Positions 5,936 through 7,027 of a stretch of DNA of 7,027 bases are shown here, one piece after another. This DNA comes from a candidate division TA06 bacterium (GTDB lineage Bacteria > Hydrothermota > DG-26 > E44-bin18 > JADFOU01), in NCBI GenBank assembly GCA_022562655.1, contig JADFOU010000008.1, forward strand, positions 11,450 through 18,476, read 5' to 3'. The notes under the pieces are model-generated. The model made no database searches and was not told the DNA's origin. It worked only from the letters and a program-made list of their open reading frames with translations. A program made the translations under genes and the position numbers. Within the stretch, counting starts at the first letter, position 1; every line of letters begins with the position of its first letter.

Positions 5936-6178
5936 ATGGCGACAAAGAGGGCACTGGTGATGAGTGGAGGGGGAGCCAAGGGGGCTTTTGAACTGGGAGC
6001 GGTGGATACTCTTGTCAGAGACCTGAATCTGGAGTTTGATGTGATTGCCGGAAGCTCTACAGGAACCTTGAATGCCGCAATGCTGGCTCAAGGTAAGGGA
6101 AGGGAGGGGCTCCTGGAATCTCTCCAGAAACTGAAAGACCTCTGGTTTGGGATCCGCTCTCATAAGGATATTTATTAA
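5936..6178 (+). CDS. Truncated patatin-like phospholipase (N-terminal 80 residues only)
   Basis: The 80-residue product carries the first half of a patatin active site. The oxyanion-hole loop SGGGAKGAFELGA is at 10-22 and the nucleophile elbow G-S-S-T-G at 39-43, with Ser41 the expected nucleophile. Whole patatin domains run about 200-300 residues and need a later Asp in a DG(G/A) motif, which is missing, so lipase activity is not expected from this piece alone. It ends at TAA 6176-6178 after GIRSHKDIY. Reading on in the same frame gives T-R-F-stop-G-stop, which looks like a decayed continuation. The start is well supported by AGGAGG at six bases and the promoter at 5744. The next gene begins 14-26 bases on, so both are probably co-transcribed. 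Either this is a decaying gene or the short product is kept for some other use; I favour decay. Confidence 0.7.
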   Translation: MATKRALVMSGGGAKGAFELGAVDTLVRDLNLEFDVIAGSSTGTLNAAMLAQGKGREGLLESLQKLKDLWFGIRSHKDIY

Positions 6179-6204
6179 ACGAGATTTTAAGGATGAATAA
6201 GTCC

Positions 6205-7027
6205 ATGATAAAAAGGATCCTTGATAAACTTGAAGGATTGAGAAAGAAACGGGAGTCAAGCTGGAAGGAGACCGTCATCTATATCCATGGGATTTCCCCA
6301 AAGGGAAAGGTCAAGAACCATGACGGGTCCTACAGTGGACTCCATCAAACCGTCCAACAGGGACTGGAAAAATTGGAAAAGAAGAGACTCTGGCCAGAGA
6401 AATACATCGGAGTAGAGTGGGGATGGGGAACGAGAGATCCTCAACAATCCCTTGACAGGTATCTTGCCCGAGCGGAGAGGAAGATCGGTGAGGGAGTCCT
6501 TGAAGCGGTAGATAAACAGAAGGATTGGACTCTCAACCCGGCCCGCCTGGCAACGGTGGGGATGAGAAAAATGTTCCTCTATGGGGTGACCGACATCATC
6601 TACTATGTCTTGGCGGAAGGAGAGAAGACCGTGAGAACTACAGTCTTCAACAAGATCCTCTCGGAACTGAAGAATGTAGACGCCTCCTTTGAGAATCTTT
6701 CTTTGACCTTTATCTGCCACAGTGCAGGAAGCGTCATCGCCCATGACTTTTTATATGCCATATTCAACACCCAAAAGGCTACCTCCAGCCAATCCTTTCT
6801 CCCAGGGCTCAAGAGACTGAGGAAGAAGGCTCAAAAGGGGAGGGTCCGGCTCCGAAGGTTTTACTCCTTCGGATCTCCCATCACCCCCCTCATCCTACGC
6901 TCCAATACTCTGATAAAGCATTTTGCAGGAGGGAAAACCCTCGATCCAGAACAGATTGGGATCCTTCCATTCGAAGACCTAAAAGAACCCCGCTGGGTCA
7001 ATTTCTGGGAGAAAGATGATATCTTCT
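6205..7027 (+). CDS. Alpha/beta-hydrolase (lipase/esterase-like), 3' partial
   Basis: 274 codons are open to the right edge without a stop. The basic, Lys-rich N-terminus is followed by VIYIHGISP (His28-Gly29, the oxyanion-side HG of lipase-like hydrolases). GVEWGWG is at 69-75 and a helical stretch follows. The nucleophile elbow is FICHSAGSVIAHDFLY, with Ser173 in C-H-S-A-G, where Cys replaces the usual first Gly. The next core strand is FYSFGSPITPL (219-229), and WVNFWEKDD gives a plausible acid at Asp271 or Asp272. The catalytic His would lie beyond the window. ATG 6205 is chosen because AAGGA (6189-6193) sits 11 bases upstream. ATG 6193, in frame and four codons earlier, overlaps that ribosome site, so it is less likely but possible. 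It probably shares the transcript of the patatin fragment. No signal peptide is seen, so a cytoplasmic location is likely. The substrate is unknown; lipid or another ester is a guess from the fold and neighbour. Confidence 0.72.
   Translation, partial: MIKRILDKLEGLRKKRESSWKETVIYIHGISPKGKVKNHDGSYSGLHQTVQQGLEKLEKKRLWPEKYIGVEWGWGTRDPQQSLDRYLARAERKIGEGVLEAVDKQKDWTLNPARLATVGMRKMFLYGVTDIIYYVLAEGEKTVRTTVFNKILSELKNVDASFENLSLTFICHSAGSVIAHDFLYAIFNTQKATSSQSFLPGLKRLRKKAQKGRVRLRRFYSFGSPITPLILRSNTLIKHFAGGKTLDPEQIGILPFEDLKEPRWVNFWEKDDIF

Noticed and set aside
6256..6744. 162-residue minus-strand frame at the right end
   Set aside because: It is opposite the hydrolase frame, which has recognisable active-site motifs.

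Overview
The window is bacterial DNA of moderate GC content. It is densely coding, with every recognised gene on the + strand. The first gene ends in a FlgD/Por-type C-terminal sorting domain, which points to a Gram-negative (diderm) organism of the FCB superphylum, a related candidate phylum, or an unusual deltaproteobacterium-like lineage. A fused trehalose synthase/phosphatase and a PPi-type phosphofructokinase fit such an environmental anaerobe, but the sequence does not settle the taxonomy.

Layout. Bases 1-642 hold the 3' end of a secreted-protein gene, followed by a hairpin. Bases 898-1827 encode a pentapeptide-repeat protein with one C-terminal membrane segment; it looks like a pentapeptide/ion-channel protein that stops after the first helix. 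A strongly AT-rich spacer (about 1881-1990) precedes a 747-residue fused trehalose-6-phosphate synthase/phosphatase (2078-4321). A long leader then precedes a 6-phosphofructokinase with the PPi-dependent residue pattern (4601-5626). Another long leader precedes a short patatin N-terminal fragment (5936-6178). That fragment is followed closely by an alpha/beta-hydrolase gene (6193 or 6205 onward) that runs off the right edge.

How the parts relate. The genes are not one operon. The pentapeptide, trehalose, PFK and patatin genes are each preceded by a look-alike sigma-70-type promoter: TTGAC-type -35, exactly 17 bp of pyrimidine-rich spacer, and an A/T-rich -10. Only the patatin fragment and the hydrolase appear to share a transcript. 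Trehalose synthesis and PFK draw on the same hexose-phosphate pool, while the patatin/hydrolase pair suggests lipid or ester hydrolysis.

The observations most worth a second look are the four matching promoters, the similar start of the PFK and patatin leaders, the strictly alternating histidines of the pentapeptide helix, and the truncated patatin in front of an esterase-like gene. I saw no tRNA, rRNA, CRISPR array or transposase.
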